64,000 nucleotides of DNA from Microbacterium sp. EYE_78 (GTDB taxonomy: Bacteria > Actinomycetota > Actinomycetes > Actinomycetales > Microbacteriaceae): NCBI RefSeq assembly GCF_023149035.1, contig NZ_JAHXMY010000003.1:62001-126000 (forward strand), read 5' to 3'. The translations under genes and the position numbers were made by a program. Shown piece after piece: positions 55,867 to 64,000 of this stretch. Every line of letters starts with the position of its first letter. Within the stretch, counting starts at the first letter, position 1. Below the pieces are notes generated by a model that saw only the letters and a program-made list of their open reading frames with translations, did no database searches and was not told the origin of the DNA.

Positions 55867-55898
55867 ATCAGCCGGGTGGAGGCGTTCGGACCCGGTCC

Positions 55899-55942
55899 GT
55901 TCACCTGTCGTTCACCTGCGGAGCGGAACCTGGTCACCAGCG
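55899..55942 (+). promoter_or_regulatory. PHO box of the pst operon
   Basis: Two perfect tandem 11-mers begin with GTTCACCTG (55899 and 55910). A weak unit follows at 55921, then GGTCACC at 55932, all in one 11-nt phase. TACCGT (55948-55953), 5 nt after the last unit, is the likely -10 box, so the repeats occupy the -35 region, as expected for a PhoP/RegX3-activated promoter. Confidence 0.85.
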
Positions 55943-56003
55943 ACTCCTACCGTCGAGCCAGCCCCTGCACCGGGGTGTCCCGATCACCCGAAGGAAATCA
56001 CAC

Positions 56004-57122
56004 GTGAAGCTCAACCGCATCGCCCGCGTGGGCGCTGTCGCAGCCGTCGCAGCCCTCTCCCTCACCGCTTGCGCGGCCAACGAGCCCGCCGCAGGCGGCG
56101 GCGCGCAGCCGTCCGCCGGTGGCGAGACCGCGCTGTCCGGCACGGTCAAGGCGACCGGCGCGTCGTCGCAGGGCGCCGCCCAGCAGGCGTGGACCGCGGC
56201 CTTCCAGCAGGCGAACCCCGACGTCACGATCAACTACCAGCCCACCGGCTCGGGCACGGGTCGCGACAACTTCCTCGCTGGCTCCAGCAACTTCATCGGC
56301 TCCGACCGCGCGTACGACGCGGACGAGCTCGCCGCCGGCGGCTTCGGCGCCTGCGCGACCGACGACATCGTCGAGGTCCCCGCCTACATCTCCCCCGTCG
56401 CCGTCGTCTTCAACCTCGAGGGCGTCGACACGCTGAACCTCACCCCCGAGGTCATCGCGGACATCTTCAACGAGCAGATCGAGAAGTGGAACGACCCGGC
56501 GATCGCCGACCTGAACGAGGGCGTCGAGCTCCCCGACCTCGCCATCACCCCGGTCTTCCGCGGTGACGCGTCGGGCACCACCGGCACGTTCACCGAGTAC
56601 CTCGCCTCGGTCGCACCCGACGCATGGCCCTACGAGGACGCCGACGAGTGGCCCGTCTCGACCACGCGCTCCGAGGCTGCCCAGCAGACCTCCGGCGTCG
56701 AGGCAGCCGTCACCGGCGGCCAGGGCACCATCGGCTACATCGACGCCTCGCGCGTCGGCGAGCTCGGCTCGGCCGCGGTCCAGGTCGGCGACGAGTTCGT
56801 ACCGTTCTCGTCCGAGGCCGCTGCGCAGCTCGTGGCCGCGTCGCCGCTCGAGGAGGGCCGCGGCGAGGGCGACCTCGTCTTCGCGGTCGACCCGGCCTCG
56901 GCTCCGGCCGGCTCGTACCCGATCGCGCTCGTCAGCTACCTCATCGGCTGCGTCGAGTACGAGGACGCCGCCGTCGCCGACGTCGTCCGCTCGTACTTCT
57001 CGTACATCGTGAGCGAGGACGGCCAGAACGCCGCGAACGAGGCCGCCGGTTCGGCGCAGCTCTCGCCCGAGGTCGCCGAGCAGGCACAGGCTGCCATCGA
57101 GCTCATCGGCGCCGCCGAGTAA
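56004..57122 (+). CDS. pstS: Phosphate-binding lipoprotein PstS
   Basis: A 372-residue periplasmic-type binding protein anchored as a lipoprotein (signal peptide with LTAC lipobox, Cys at about residue 23). The phosphate site motifs are present: TGASSQGAAQQAW, GSGTGRDNF, SNFIGSDRA and RGDASGTTGTF. It captures phosphate for PstCAB. A GTG start lies behind AAGGA. The upstream repeats and a downstream hairpin suggest strong, phosphate-dependent expression in excess of the membrane components. Confidence 0.96.
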   Translation: MKLNRIARVGAVAAVAALSLTACAANEPAAGGGAQPSAGGETALSGTVKATGASSQGAAQQAWTAAFQQANPDVTINYQPTGSGTGRDNFLAGSSNFIGSDRAYDADELAAGGFGACATDDIVEVPAYISPVAVVFNLEGVDTLNLTPEVIADIFNEQIEKWNDPAIADLNEGVELPDLAITPVFRGDASGTTGTFTEYLASVAPDAWPYEDADEWPVSTTRSEAAQQTSGVEAAVTGGQGTIGYIDASRVGELGSAAVQVGDEFVPFSSEAAAQLVAASPLEEGRGEGDLVFAVDPASAPAGSYPIALVSYLIGCVEYEDAAVADVVRSYFSYIVSEDGQNAANEAAGSAQLSPEVAEQAQAAIELIGAAE

Positions 57123-57132
57123 GACACCCTCG

Positions 57133-57169
57133 CTGCTGGTGCCTCCCCGCCCGGGAGGCACCAGCAGCA
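57133..57169 (+). terminator. Intra-operon hairpin between pstS and pstC
   Basis: A perfect 16-bp stem (57133-57148 and 57154-57169) with a 5-nt loop lies 10 nt after pstS. It probably acts as a partial terminator or mRNA stabiliser that keeps PstS levels above those of PstC, PstA and PstB. Confidence 0.7.
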
Positions 57170-57204
57170 CTCATGTGAAACCCGCTTCCAACCCGAGGAC
57201 TGCG

Positions 57205-58179
57205 ATGCCCCCCACCACCACGACGGTCGTCGACCAGGACGCGTCGACCGACACCGGCCGCCGCCCCACCCGGCGCCGCGGCGATCTGTTCTTCTCCGGC
57301 AGCGCGCTGGCTGCGGGCATCATCATCCTCATCGTCCTGGCGGCGGTGACCCTCTTCCTCATCATCGAGAGCGTCCCCGCCTTCACCGGCAACCCGGACG
57401 AGATCCAGTTCCTGAACGGCCGACCCTTCTGGGAGTACGTCTGGCCCTTCGTCTTCGGAACGCTGTGGGCATCCGTCATCGCCCTCGTCGTCGCAACACC
57501 GCTCGCCATCGGCATCGCGCTGTTCATCTCGCACTACGCGCCCCGCCGTATCGCCGCGGTGCTCGGCTACATCATCGACCTCCTCGCCGCGATCCCCTCC
57601 GTCGTGTACGGACTGTGGGGTGCGCTCGTGTTCTCGCAGCTGCTGCAGCCGTTCTACGTCTGGCTGAACGAGAACCTCGGCTGGATCCCCTTCTTCGCCG
57701 GTGCGGTCTCCCCCACCGGGCGGACGATCCTCACGGCATCCCTCGTCCTGGCCGTGATGATCCTCCCGATCATGACCGCGATCACCCGGGAGGTCTTCCT
57801 GCAGACGCCGGTCCTCCACGAAGAGGCGGCGCTCGCGCTCGGCGCGACACGCTGGGAGATGATCCGCATGGCCGTCTTCCCGTTCGCCCGCGGCGGCATG
57901 GTCTCGGGCGCGATGCTCGGCCTCGGCCGCGCGCTCGGCGAGACGATGGCCGTCACCATGGTGCTCTCGGCCACCGGCGCCGTCACGTTCCAGGTGCTGA
58001 ACTCGAACAACCCCACGCCGATCCCCGCGAACATCGCCCTCAACTTCGGTGAGGCCTACGGCGACGGCGTCAACGTCCTCATCGCGACGGGCCTCATCCT
58101 CTTCATCGTGACCTTCGCGGTCAACGCGATCGCGCGGTGGGTCGTCAACCGCCGCGCCGAGTTCTCCGGAGCGAACTGA
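57205..58179 (+). CDS. pstC: Phosphate ABC transporter permease PstC
   Basis: A 324-residue inner-membrane permease with six main helices after a cytosolic N-terminus. The permease coupling loop is EEAALALGATRWEMIRMAVFP (EAA motif), followed by GLGRALGETMAVTMV. It lies in the pst operon. CGAGGAC precedes the ATG, and its stop overlaps the pstA start by one base (TGATG). Confidence 0.95.
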   Translation: MPPTTTTVVDQDASTDTGRRPTRRRGDLFFSGSALAAGIIILIVLAAVTLFLIIESVPAFTGNPDEIQFLNGRPFWEYVWPFVFGTLWASVIALVVATPLAIGIALFISHYAPRRIAAVLGYIIDLLAAIPSVVYGLWGALVFSQLLQPFYVWLNENLGWIPFFAGAVSPTGRTILTASLVLAVMILPIMTAITREVFLQTPVLHEEAALALGATRWEMIRMAVFPFARGGMVSGAMLGLGRALGETMAVTMVLSATGAVTFQVLNSNNPTPIPANIALNFGEAYGDGVNVLIATGLILFIVTFAVNAIARWVVNRRAEFSGAN

Positions 58180-59273
58180 TGTCCACCACCCTCACCCGCT
58201 CCGCCACCAAGACCCCCGTCGGCAACTCGCTGACCGCGGGGCAGCTTCCCGCATGGATGCCGTGGGTCCTCCTCGCCGGCGCCCTCGCCCTCTCCGCGGC
58301 GGTCTTCGCGATCCTCCACGGCGGGCGCCCGATCGCCGACTTCAACATCGCCGGCACGGTCTTCGTCGGGATCATCCTGTTCTCGGTGGTGCTCGTCGTG
58401 CTCTCGAGCGTCGTCGAGACCCGCCGGCGCGCCGCCGACCGCCTGGCGACCGTGCTCGTCTCGACGGCCTTCACCATCGCGCTCCTGCCGCTCATCTCGC
58501 TGCTGTTCACGGTGATCGTGAACGGCGTCTCGCGGTTCGACGGTGAGTTCTTCAGCTTCTCGATGCGCAACATCGTCGGCGAGGGCGGCGGCGCCATCCA
58601 CGCCGTCTGGGGCACCCTCATCGTCACCGCCTGGGCCGCGCTCATCTCGGTGCCGATCGGTCTGCTGACCTCGATCTACCTCGTCGAGTACGGCCGGGGC
58701 CGGCTCGCGAAGGCGATCACCTTCTTCGTGGACGTCATGACCGGCATCCCCTCGATCGTCGCGGGCCTGTTCATCGTCGCGGTCTGCGCGCTGCTCTTCG
58801 GTCCGGGTCTCAACACGGGCTTCATGGGCTCGCTCGCCCTGTCGGTGCTGATGATCCCGGTCGTCGTCCGCTCGAGCGAGGAGATGCTGCGCCTCGTCCC
58901 GAACGAGCTGCGCGAGGCGAGCTACGCCCTCGGTGTGCCGAAGTGGCTGACGATCGTCAAGGTGGTGCTGCCGACCTCGATCGCCGGCATCACGACGGGC
59001 ATCATGCTCTCGATCTCGCGCGTCATCGGTGAGACGGCGCCGCTGCTGCTGACCGCCGGCTTCACGCAGTCGCTGAACGTCGATGCGTTCGACGGCCCGA
59101 TGATGACGCTGCCGGTCTTCGTCTACGACCAGTTCCAGAACCCCGGCACGAACATCGCCGCCGCGCTCGAGCGCGCGTGGGCCGGAGCGCTCACCCTCAT
59201 CATCATCGTCATGGCGCTGAACCTCGTCGCACGCTTCGTCGCGAAGAAGTTCGCCCCCAAGTTCGGCCGCTGA
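58179..59273 (+). CDS. pstA: Phosphate ABC transporter permease PstA
   Basis: A 364-residue permease. It has an N-terminal extension with two to three extra helices (40-130) before the core. The core has [25 protein letters not shown] and the coupling loop [22 protein letters not shown], then [15 protein letters not shown]. It pairs with PstC to form the phosphate channel. TGATG coupling with pstC. Confidence 0.95.
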   Translation: MSTTLTRSATKTPVGNSLTAGQLPAWMPWVLLAGALALSAAVFAILHGGRPIADFNIAGTVFVGIILFSVVLVVLSSVVETRRRAADRLATVLVSTAFTIALLPLISLLFTVIVNGVSRFDGEFFSFSMRNIVGEGGGAIHAVWGTLIVTAWAALISVPIGLLTSIYLVEYGRGRLAKAITFFVDVMTGIPSIVAGLFIVAVCALLFGPGLNTGFMGSLALSVLMIPVVVRSSEEMLRLVPNELREASYALGVPKWLTIVKVVLPTSIAGITTGIMLSISRVIGETAPLLLTAGFTQSLNVDAFDGPMMTLPVFVYDQFQNPGTNIAAALERAWAGALTLIIIVMALNLVARFVAKKFAPKFGR

Positions 59274-59302
59274 CCCGCGGCATCCGACAGAAAGCACCCG
59301 AA

Positions 59303-60082
59303 GTGTCCAAGAGCATCGAAGTCAACGACCTCAACGTCTACTACAGCGACTTCCTCGCCGTGGAGGGCGTGTCCCTCGAGATCGAGCCCCGCAGCGTCAC
59401 GGCGTTCATCGGCCCGTCGGGCTGCGGCAAGTCCACGTTCCTTCGCACCCTGAACCGCATGCACGAGGTCATCCCCGGCGCGCGCGTCGAGGGCGAGGTG
59501 CTGCTCGACGGCGAGGACCTGTACGGCCAGGGCGTCGACCCGGTGCTCGTGCGCCGCCAGATCGGCATGGTCTTCCAGCGCCCGAACCCGTTCCCGACGA
59601 TGTCGATCCGCGACAACGTGCTGGCGGGCGTGAAGCTCAACAACTCGCGCATCTCGAAGTCCGACGCCGACGCGCTCGTCGAGAAGTCGCTCCGCGGAGC
59701 GAACCTCTGGAACGAGGTCAAGGACCGGCTCGAGAAGCCCGGCTCCGGCCTCTCGGGCGGTCAGCAGCAGCGCCTCTGCATCGCGCGTGCGATCGCCGTC
59801 TCGCCCGACGTGCTGCTCATGGACGAGCCCTGCTCGGCGCTCGACCCGATCTCGACCTTCGCGATCGAGGAGCTCATCCAGGAGCTCAAGAGCGAGTACA
59901 CGATCGTCATCGTCACGCACAACATGCAGCAGGCGTCGCGCGTCTCGGACAAGACCGCGTTCTTCAACATCGCCGGCACCGGCAAGCCGGGCAAGCTCAT
60001 CGAGTACGACGAGACCGGCACGATCTTCACCAAGCCGTCCGTACAGGCCACCGAGGACTACGTCTCGGGCCGCTTCGGATAA
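59303..60082 (+). CDS. pstB: Phosphate ABC transporter ATPase PstB
   Basis: A 259-residue ATPase with Walker [11 protein letters not shown]-loop [13 protein letters not shown], signature [15 protein letters not shown], Walker [14 protein letters not shown] and THNMQQ switch His. The variant MSIRDNV and the C-terminal [17 protein letters not shown] are typical of PstB. A GTG start lies behind GAAAG. It is the last gene of the pst operon; phoU is not in the operon but lies at 46292. Confidence 0.96.
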   Translation: MSKSIEVNDLNVYYSDFLAVEGVSLEIEPRSVTAFIGPSGCGKSTFLRTLNRMHEVIPGARVEGEVLLDGEDLYGQGVDPVLVRRQIGMVFQRPNPFPTMSIRDNVLAGVKLNNSRISKSDADALVEKSLRGANLWNEVKDRLEKPGSGLSGGQQQRLCIARAIAVSPDVLLMDEPCSALDPISTFAIEELIQELKSEYTIVIVTHNMQQASRVSDKTAFFNIAGTGKPGKLIEYDETGTIFTKPSVQATEDYVSGRFG

Positions 60083-60118
60083 GGGACGCGTCGCAGCCGG
60101 GGGGCTCGGCGACGCAGG

Positions 60119-60159
60119 AGACGCGCCGGTACGGATTCGGGTTTCGTGCCGGCGCGTCT
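60119..60159 (+). terminator. Terminator of the pst operon
   Basis: A perfect 11-bp inverted repeat (60119-60129 and 60149-60159) around 19 nt, starting 37 nt after the pstB stop. Confidence 0.6.
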
Positions 60160-60309
60160 GTGTGCGCCGGGGGCGGCGGCGTGCGGGGTGCGGCGTGCGG
60201 GATTGCAATGGATGCCGGGGAGTCGGGGTCGGTCTCGGTCGCGGTGCAGGGCGTCGGATGCCGCGACTCGCCGCGCGGCGTGTTGTCGCCGAGTACTGGG
60301 TGGCGGGCC

Positions 60310-60328
60310 GCGGTATCCGACACCGCGC
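60310..60328 (+). repeat. Left copy of a 19-bp direct repeat flanking the DUF559 gene
   Basis: It matches 61301-61319 at 16 of 19 positions, including an uninterrupted ATCCGACACCG core. Confidence 0.45.
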
Positions 60329-60427
60329 ATGAGCAAGGCCTCCTCCCCCGGCCGCAGGATGAATGGCCAGTACCCGGACAGGCCGACTGCTCGATCGTGG
60401 GCTCACGCACGGCTGCAGGCTGGGGGC

Positions 60428-61237
60428 ATGTGCGGGGACACCTCGATCTCGACCTTCGCCGCGCTCCGCGCGGCCGGCATGCCGCGTTCTGCCATCGACC
60501 GAGCGGTACAGCGAGGAACGCTCCACCGTGTTCGCAACGGCGTGTATGCGACGAGGGATGCATGCGTGGATGTCGTGGGCGCGGCGGCGCACGGAGGATC
60601 CACAGCCTGCATCACTGCGGCACGTCACCTGGGCCTCTGGGTCCTGGATGACGACCCTGCGACGCACGTGTGGATGGGCCACGACGGTCGCGCCCACCAT
60701 GCCGCCGGGTGCGGATGCGTCGTGCACTGGGACGGCGGTGCTCGCCGAGGCTTCGGCATCCCTTCGCTGGCCATCATCCTGTGGCAGATCAGGCGCTGCC
60801 GCGGGCTCGAGTCGTTCTTCGTCGCACTGGAGTCCGCGCTCAGACAAGGGATGCTGCGATCAGACGACCGGTCGGAACTGGTCGGCCTGCTCGATCATGA
60901 GGCGCAGAGTGTGCTGGCACTCGCGAGGACGGATGCCGACAGCGGGCTGGAATCGCTCGTGCGCTTTCGGCTGCGAGGACATGGCCTCCGCATCCGCACC
61001 CAAGTCTCGGTTGTCGCGGTCGGCCGGGTCGACCTGATGATCGGCGGCAATCTGATTGTCGAGGTCGACGGTCGCGAGAACCACGAAGGACCTTCTCATC
61101 GACACAGGGACCTGGTTCGCGATGCGAACGCGGCGGTCTGGGGTCATCGGACCCTGCGATTCGACTACGCCATGATCATTCACGACTGGGATCTCGTCGA
61201 GCGTGCGATCCTCGCCGCCGTCGCGGAGTCGTCCTGA
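60428..61237 (+). CDS. AbiEi-like N-terminal domain plus DUF559 (VSR-fold nuclease-like) protein
   Basis: A roughly 269-residue protein. The N-terminal winged helix of the AbiEi antitoxin type (AALRAAGMPRSAIDRAVQRG then LHRVRNGVYAT) is joined to a C-terminal DUF559 domain. The DUF559 domain has the PD-(D/E)XK-like elements GRVDLMIGGNLIVEVDG and a late WGHRTLRFDYAMIIHDW. Proteins of this kind are frequent and patchy in actinobacteria; their role (defence or DNA repair) is unproven. No toxin partner is adjacent. Codon use is less strictly GC3-rich than in neighbours, and 19-bp direct repeats flank it, hinting at acquisition. The start is uncertain. Confidence 0.75.
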   Translation: MCGDTSISTFAALRAAGMPRSAIDRAVQRGTLHRVRNGVYATRDACVDVVGAAAHGGSTACITAARHLGLWVLDDDPATHVWMGHDGRAHHAAGCGCVVHWDGGARRGFGIPSLAIILWQIRRCRGLESFFVALESALRQGMLRSDDRSELVGLLDHEAQSVLALARTDADSGLESLVRFRLRGHGLRIRTQVSVVAVGRVDLMIGGNLIVEVDGRENHEGPSHRHRDLVRDANAAVWGHRTLRFDYAMIIHDWDLVERAILAAVAESS

Positions 61238-61283
61238 CACGTCGTCGGATGACAGACCTCGCAGCGCGGAGCGTCACCCGATC

Positions 61284-61319
61284 GCACGGCGTGTCTGGCT
61301 GCTGCATCCGACACCGTGC
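61284..61319. terminator. Imperfect terminator between convergent DUF559 and pabC genes
   Basis: Arms 61284-61295 and 61310-61319 pair over ten positions with a 2-nt bulge. The region overlaps the right copy of the 19-bp repeat. Confidence 0.4.
61301..61319 (+). repeat. Right copy of the 19-bp direct repeat
   Basis: Partner of 60310-60328, 991 bp downstream, on the far side of the DUF559 gene. Confidence 0.45.
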
Positions 61320-61332
61320 GTCGAACGCCCGG

Positions 61333-62217
61333 TCAGTCGCGCGGGCTCAGCAAGTACCGGTTGAAGGATGCCGTGAGCTCCGCGTCGAGGGCGATGCGGC
61401 GCCCGTCGACGGCGGTGATCGGGGCGGCGAGGCGCACGCTCGAGACGAGCCAGGCGGCATCCGCCTCGTGCAGGGCCGACACCGGCAGGGTCTCGTACGC
61501 GGTCTCGACGCCCTGTTCGGCCAGGTGGTCGAACAGGCTCAGCTGGGTGGTGCCGTGCAGGATGCCGCCGTTCGGCGCCGGGGTCACGAAGGTGTCGCCG
61601 CGGCGGATGATGAGCGACGCGGTCGGCGCCTCGAGCACGAACCCGTCGGAGCTGACGAACACGGCGTCGTCGGCGCCGCGGCGCTTGGCCTCGCGGATCG
61701 CCGCCATGTTGACGGCGTACGACAGGGTCTTCGCGCCGAGCAGCAGCCAGGGCGCTCGTCCGGGCAGGTCGATGCTGTAGCCGCGATCGAGGACGGCCAC
61801 CGCGATGCCCTCGGTGCGGGGCTTCGTGAAGTCGGATGCCGGGGCGACCGTGACCCACGCGGTCGGAGTCGGCCCGTGCTCGACGCCGCGGCTGAGGATG
61901 AGCTTGATGACCGCCTCGCCCTCCCCCGACGCGGCCTGCGCGCGGCGGATCGCCTCGCGCCACTGCCCGAGGTGCGGCGCCGGCAGCTCGCAGATCTCGG
62001 CCGAGTGCGCGAGGCGCTCGAGGTGCGGCTCGACCTCCTGCGCGTGGCCGTCGACGACGCCGATCGACTCGAAGATGCCGTCGCCGCGCTGCGTGCTGAG
62101 CTCCCCCACCGTCAGCGCCGGAGCCGACGGATCGACCTCGGTGAAGGTGTCGGCGAAGTCGGTGCGGGCGTCATCGGATGCCGCGGGGTCGATCATGAGA
62201 GCGAAGCGCCAAGCCAT
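61333..62217 (-). CDS. Aminodeoxychorismate lyase / class IV aminotransferase
   Basis: A 294-residue PLP enzyme of fold type IV. The substrate-side start QRGDGIFESIGVVDG, the PLP lysine in LLGAKTLSYAVNMAAIREA and the cofactor loop GGILHGTTQLSLFDHL are present. It is closest to PabC-like aminodeoxychorismate lyases (folate synthesis), but branched-chain or D-amino acid aminotransferases share the fold. TAGGCT on the minus strand (62224-62229) is 6 nt before the ATG, so the mRNA is probably leaderless. No other folate gene is nearby. Confidence 0.83.
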   Translation of the reverse strand: MAWRFALMIDPAASDDARTDFADTFTEVDPSAPALTVGELSTQRGDGIFESIGVVDGHAQEVEPHLERLAHSAEICELPAPHLGQWREAIRRAQAASGEGEAVIKLILSRGVEHGPTPTAWVTVAPASDFTKPRTEGIAVAVLDRGYSIDLPGRAPWLLLGAKTLSYAVNMAAIREAKRRGADDAVFVSSDGFVLEAPTASLIIRRGDTFVTPAPNGGILHGTTQLSLFDHLAEQGVETAYETLPVSALHEADAAWLVSSVRLAAPITAVDGRRIALDAELTASFNRYLLSPRD

Positions 62218-62447
62218 GAGCCGAGCCTACGCTCGGCCGCCCGCGCGACACGCCCGGGCTCGGCGGAATCCGGCGACGGACGGAATACCTCGCGGGCCCC
62301 TCCGTTACACTTTTCTAGCCGGGCCGCAGTAACCCCGGGCTCCAAAATTCGCCGCTCCGAGCGGCCTCGCGCCGAGAGGCGTTTCTGCGGCTCGGCACTT
62401 TCATGCCCGGATGCCGGCAGTCGCCCGGGCTCGCCGAGGCATCCCGA
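62218..62447. other. 230-bp spacer with hairpins and a promoter-like box
   Basis: It contains TACACT (62306-62311) on the plus strand, followed by an imperfect stem AGCC...GGGCT (62317-62341) and a second stem with a T-run on the minus strand (62343-62365). The plus-strand box has no gene to serve, so a small RNA is possible. I recognise no known RNA family. Confidence 0.35.
62343..62365 (-). terminator. Rho-independent-like terminator after the 62448 gene
   Basis: Minus strand: stem GCCGCT/AGCGGC with a 3-nt loop (62351-62365), followed by GAATTTTGG. It is one of the few hairpins in the window with a T-run. Confidence 0.5.
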
Positions 62448-63086
62448 TCAGGTCAGGCTGTCGCGTCGCCAGAGGTTCGCGGCGACGGTGAGGTCGCCCG
62501 CATAGGTGTCGAGGCGCAGCGCGCGGGTCGTGAACTGCGACGCGCGCTCGGGTTCGCTGCGGTCGTAGTCGTCGGCGAGGTCGGTGGCACCCGCGCCGAC
62601 GACGCGCGAGAACGCGGCGGCCCGGTCGAGTGCGAGGCCGAAGTCGCCCGCGAACACGCCCCGCAGGATGAGGTCGGTGAGCGCGACGAGCTCATCGGGG
62701 CTCGCCGGTGCGGGGGCTCCCGCGATGACGACGTCAGCGGAGGCGAGGCGGGTGCGCCCGCGCTCGTAGAGCAGGGCCGAGGTCTGCGGGTCGTCGTGGA
62801 TCATCAGCTGCAGCAGGTACAGCCGCCACAGCGCGCCCGGCAGGGACTTCGCGGGCGAGTGCGACCACAGCTCGGCGATCGTGGCGATGCCGTGCGCGTC
62901 GGTGAAGCTCACGAGGCGGTCGATGACCTCGTCATGCGGCTGCTCGCGGACGCGGGACAGCAGCGCGGATGCCGTGGCGTGCGCCACCCGGCTGGCCTCA
63001 GCGGGGTCGTCGGCGGCGAGGTTCCGGTCGAACACGTCAGGTGAGCGACGGACCGGCTTGTGGAAGTCGCGGGAGTCGTCGGGCAT
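62448..63086 (-). CDS. Conserved actinobacterial protein of unknown function
   Basis: A 212-residue, mostly helical, soluble protein. Features are FHKPVRRSPDVFDRNLAADDP near the N-terminus, a central SLPGALWRLYLLQLMIHDDP and DLILRGVFAGDFGLALDRAAAFSRV. No catalytic motif is seen. TAGCCT on the minus strand (63093-63098) lies 6 nt before the ATG (leaderless). It lies downstream of the anti-sigma factor gene on the same strand, beyond a terminator. The function is unknown; genes like it may carry unrelated automatic annotations in databases. Confidence 0.72.
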   Translation of the reverse strand: MPDDSRDFHKPVRRSPDVFDRNLAADDPAEASRVAHATASALLSRVREQPHDEVIDRLVSFTDAHGIATIAELWSHSPAKSLPGALWRLYLLQLMIHDDPQTSALLYERGRTRLASADVVIAGAPAPASPDELVALTDLILRGVFAGDFGLALDRAAAFSRVVGAGATDLADDYDRSEPERASQFTTRALRLDTYAGDLTVAANLWRRDSLT

Positions 63087-63117
63087 CGTTCCAGGCTACC
63101 CGCGGGCGGGAACACCG

Positions 63118-63146
63118 ACGCGGCCCCCGGATGTCGGGGACCGCGT
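63118..63146 (-). terminator. Terminator after the anti-sigma factor gene
   Basis: A 12-bp stem with one mismatch (63118-63129 and 63135-63146) around a 5-nt loop. Confidence 0.6.
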
Positions 63147-63167
63147 GGGCGTGGCGACCTCGGGTCG

Positions 63168-64000
63168 TCAGGCTGTGGGGATCGCGATGATCGGGTCGGT
63201 GGTCGGCACGCCGTCGGGCGAACCGCCCTCCTGCTCGACCGTCACCGCGATGACGTCGCCCGGTTCGGGTGTGCCCTCGAGGAGCGCGGTCACGTCGTCG
63301 CCGGGGTTGAACGTTCCGGCCGAGATCGGCTCGTCGCCGCGGACGAACCACATCTCGAACGTGCGGTCGGCATCGATGGAGGGCAGGTCGTCGGTGGTGA
63401 TGACGGCCTTGCCGACCTCGGCCGACCAGTGCAGCACGGCCTCGCCGCCGTCGGTGAACTGTCCGGCGATGGTCTGCGTGTCGGGGGCGCTGTCGATCTG
63501 CTCGAGCGCCTGGACCTCCAGCGGCGTGCGCGCCTGCTCGACGATCGATCCGACGCCCCAGCCGATGCCGACGAGCAGCGCAGCGGAGGCGACGAGCGCG
63601 AAGAGGCCGCGCGTCCAGTTGCGGCGCTGGACGGTCTGCACGACCTCGGTCGGCGGTCCCGCGGCCATGACCGGCTCCGCGTGGGCAGCTTCGGCCGCGG
63701 CCACGGCTGGTCGCGGCGGCACCTCGTCCGCGGCGCGCGGCGCGGCGACGGGTGCGGGAACCGGCTCGACGGCGGGTGTCGATGCGGGCACAACGGCCTG
63801 GGGCATCCCGACGATGCGGTCGAGGATGCGGGCGCGGAGTTCGGCCGGCGGGGCGTCCTCCCCCATGCCGTCGGCGAGGGTGCCGACGACCTGCGCGTCG
63901 GCGTCGGCGAGCGCGGCCCATTCGGGGTGCGCGGCGAGCGCCTCGTGGTAGGCGCGTTCGTCCTCTGGGGACAGCGCGTCGAGCGCGTGGCCGGCTGAAA
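63168..64000 (-). CDS. Anti-sigma factor, RskA/anti-sigma-K type, 5' end cut by the window edge
   Basis: 277 residues are visible. The cytosolic zinc-less anti-sigma N-terminal part begins at the edge (HALDALSPEDERAYHEALAA, then PEWAALADADAQVV), followed by an Ala/Pro linker. One membrane helix (RGLFALVASAALLVGIGWGV) and the extracytoplasmic RskA domain (WSAEVGKAVITTDDLP, FEMWFVRGDEP, VTVEQEGGSPDG) follow. It should hold an ECF sigma factor (SigK/SigL-like) inactive at the membrane until proteolysis. The sigma gene is expected just outside the window. The start codon is not in the window. Confidence 0.9.
   Translation of the reverse strand, partial: SAGHALDALSPEDERAYHEALAAHPEWAALADADAQVVGTLADGMGEDAPPAELRARILDRIVGMPQAVVPASTPAVEPVPAPVAAPRAADEVPPRPAVAAAEAAHAEPVMAAGPPTEVVQTVQRRNWTRGLFALVASAALLVGIGWGVGSIVEQARTPLEVQALEQIDSAPDTQTIAGQFTDGGEAVLHWSAEVGKAVITTDDLPSIDADRTFEMWFVRGDEPISAGTFNPGDDVTALLEGTPEPGDVIAVTVEQEGGSPDGVPTTDPIIAIPTA

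Larger units (their letters stand above)
60083..60427. other. 345-bp spacer without a gene
   Basis: It contains the pst terminator (60119-60159), a G-rich low-complexity stretch around 60165-60260, the left copy of a 19-bp direct repeat (60310-60328), and the uncertain start region of the next gene. Alternative upstream starts of that gene (for example ATG at 60359) would use part of it. No other feature is seen. Confidence 0.5.

Noticed and set aside
60428..61237. A complete AbiE-type toxin-antitoxin system
   Set aside because: Only the AbiEi-like winged helix fused to a DUF559 domain is present; there is no AbiEii nucleotidyltransferase gene beside it.

Overview
The window is high-GC chromosomal DNA whose gene content fits an actinobacterium of the family Microbacteriaceae, most likely Microbacterium or a close relative. 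This rests on recognisable protein families (CarD, LpqE, SenX3-RegX3, a GlnR-type orphan regulator, MutT1, DUF4032 and DUF5302), on many starts placed 6-7 nt after a TANNNT box (leaderless style), and on conserved neighbourhoods also known from mycobacteria. The content is almost entirely core genome. I saw no insertion sequence, prophage, CRISPR array or rRNA.

Layout. 1-5.9 kb: a truncated polynucleotide phosphorylase gene, a DUF5302 gene, and a C4-dicarboxylate symporter divergent from a CitA/CitB-type two-component pair. 5.9-15 kb: a glycosyltransferase-SGNH hydrolase fusion, DedA, a flavin monooxygenase/FMN reductase operon, an acyltransferase, alanine dehydrogenase with a divergent Lrp regulator, a 2OG-Fe(II) oxygenase, and ribosomal protein S15. 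15-26 kb: a repeat-containing VanY-type carboxypeptidase, FKBP, YceI, PrsW, an FAA hydrolase, aspartase, a MerR/aldo-keto reductase operon, a phosphodiesterase and a PiT phosphate transporter. 26-36 kb: oligopeptidase B, TerC behind a probable Mn2+ riboswitch, a CNNM/CorC protein, tRNA-Thr, a DsbA-like protein lacking its CxxC, an MsiK-type sugar ATPase and a DUF4032 protein. 36-44 kb: rlmB-cysS, ispDF, an acyltransferase, carD and lpqE, a version of the rlmB-cysS-ispF-ispD-carD-lpqE cluster of mycobacteria with insertions. 44-52 kb: regX3-senX3, phoU, gpmA, a methyltransferase and the FUSC/YgfZ/nitrobindin-like group. 52-60 kb: glnR, ppk-mutT1 and pstSCAB. 60-64 kb: an AbiEi/DUF559 gene between short direct repeats, an aminodeoxychorismate lyase, an uncharacterised gene and the start-truncated gene of an anti-sigma factor.

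How it works together. The clearest theme is phosphate. SenX3-RegX3, PhoU, PstSCAB, PiT and polyphosphate kinase are all here, and four of these loci carry 11-nt-period GTTCACC-type direct repeats that look like PHO boxes. A second theme is nitrogen and C4 metabolism: alanine dehydrogenase with an Lrp regulator, aspartase, dicarboxylate uptake with its own two-component system, and GlnR. Across the window a heptamer, GGATGCC/GGCATCC, is strongly over-represented in genes, spacers and even a terminator, apparently against the local codon preference. It is the most unusual sequence-level signal I found.
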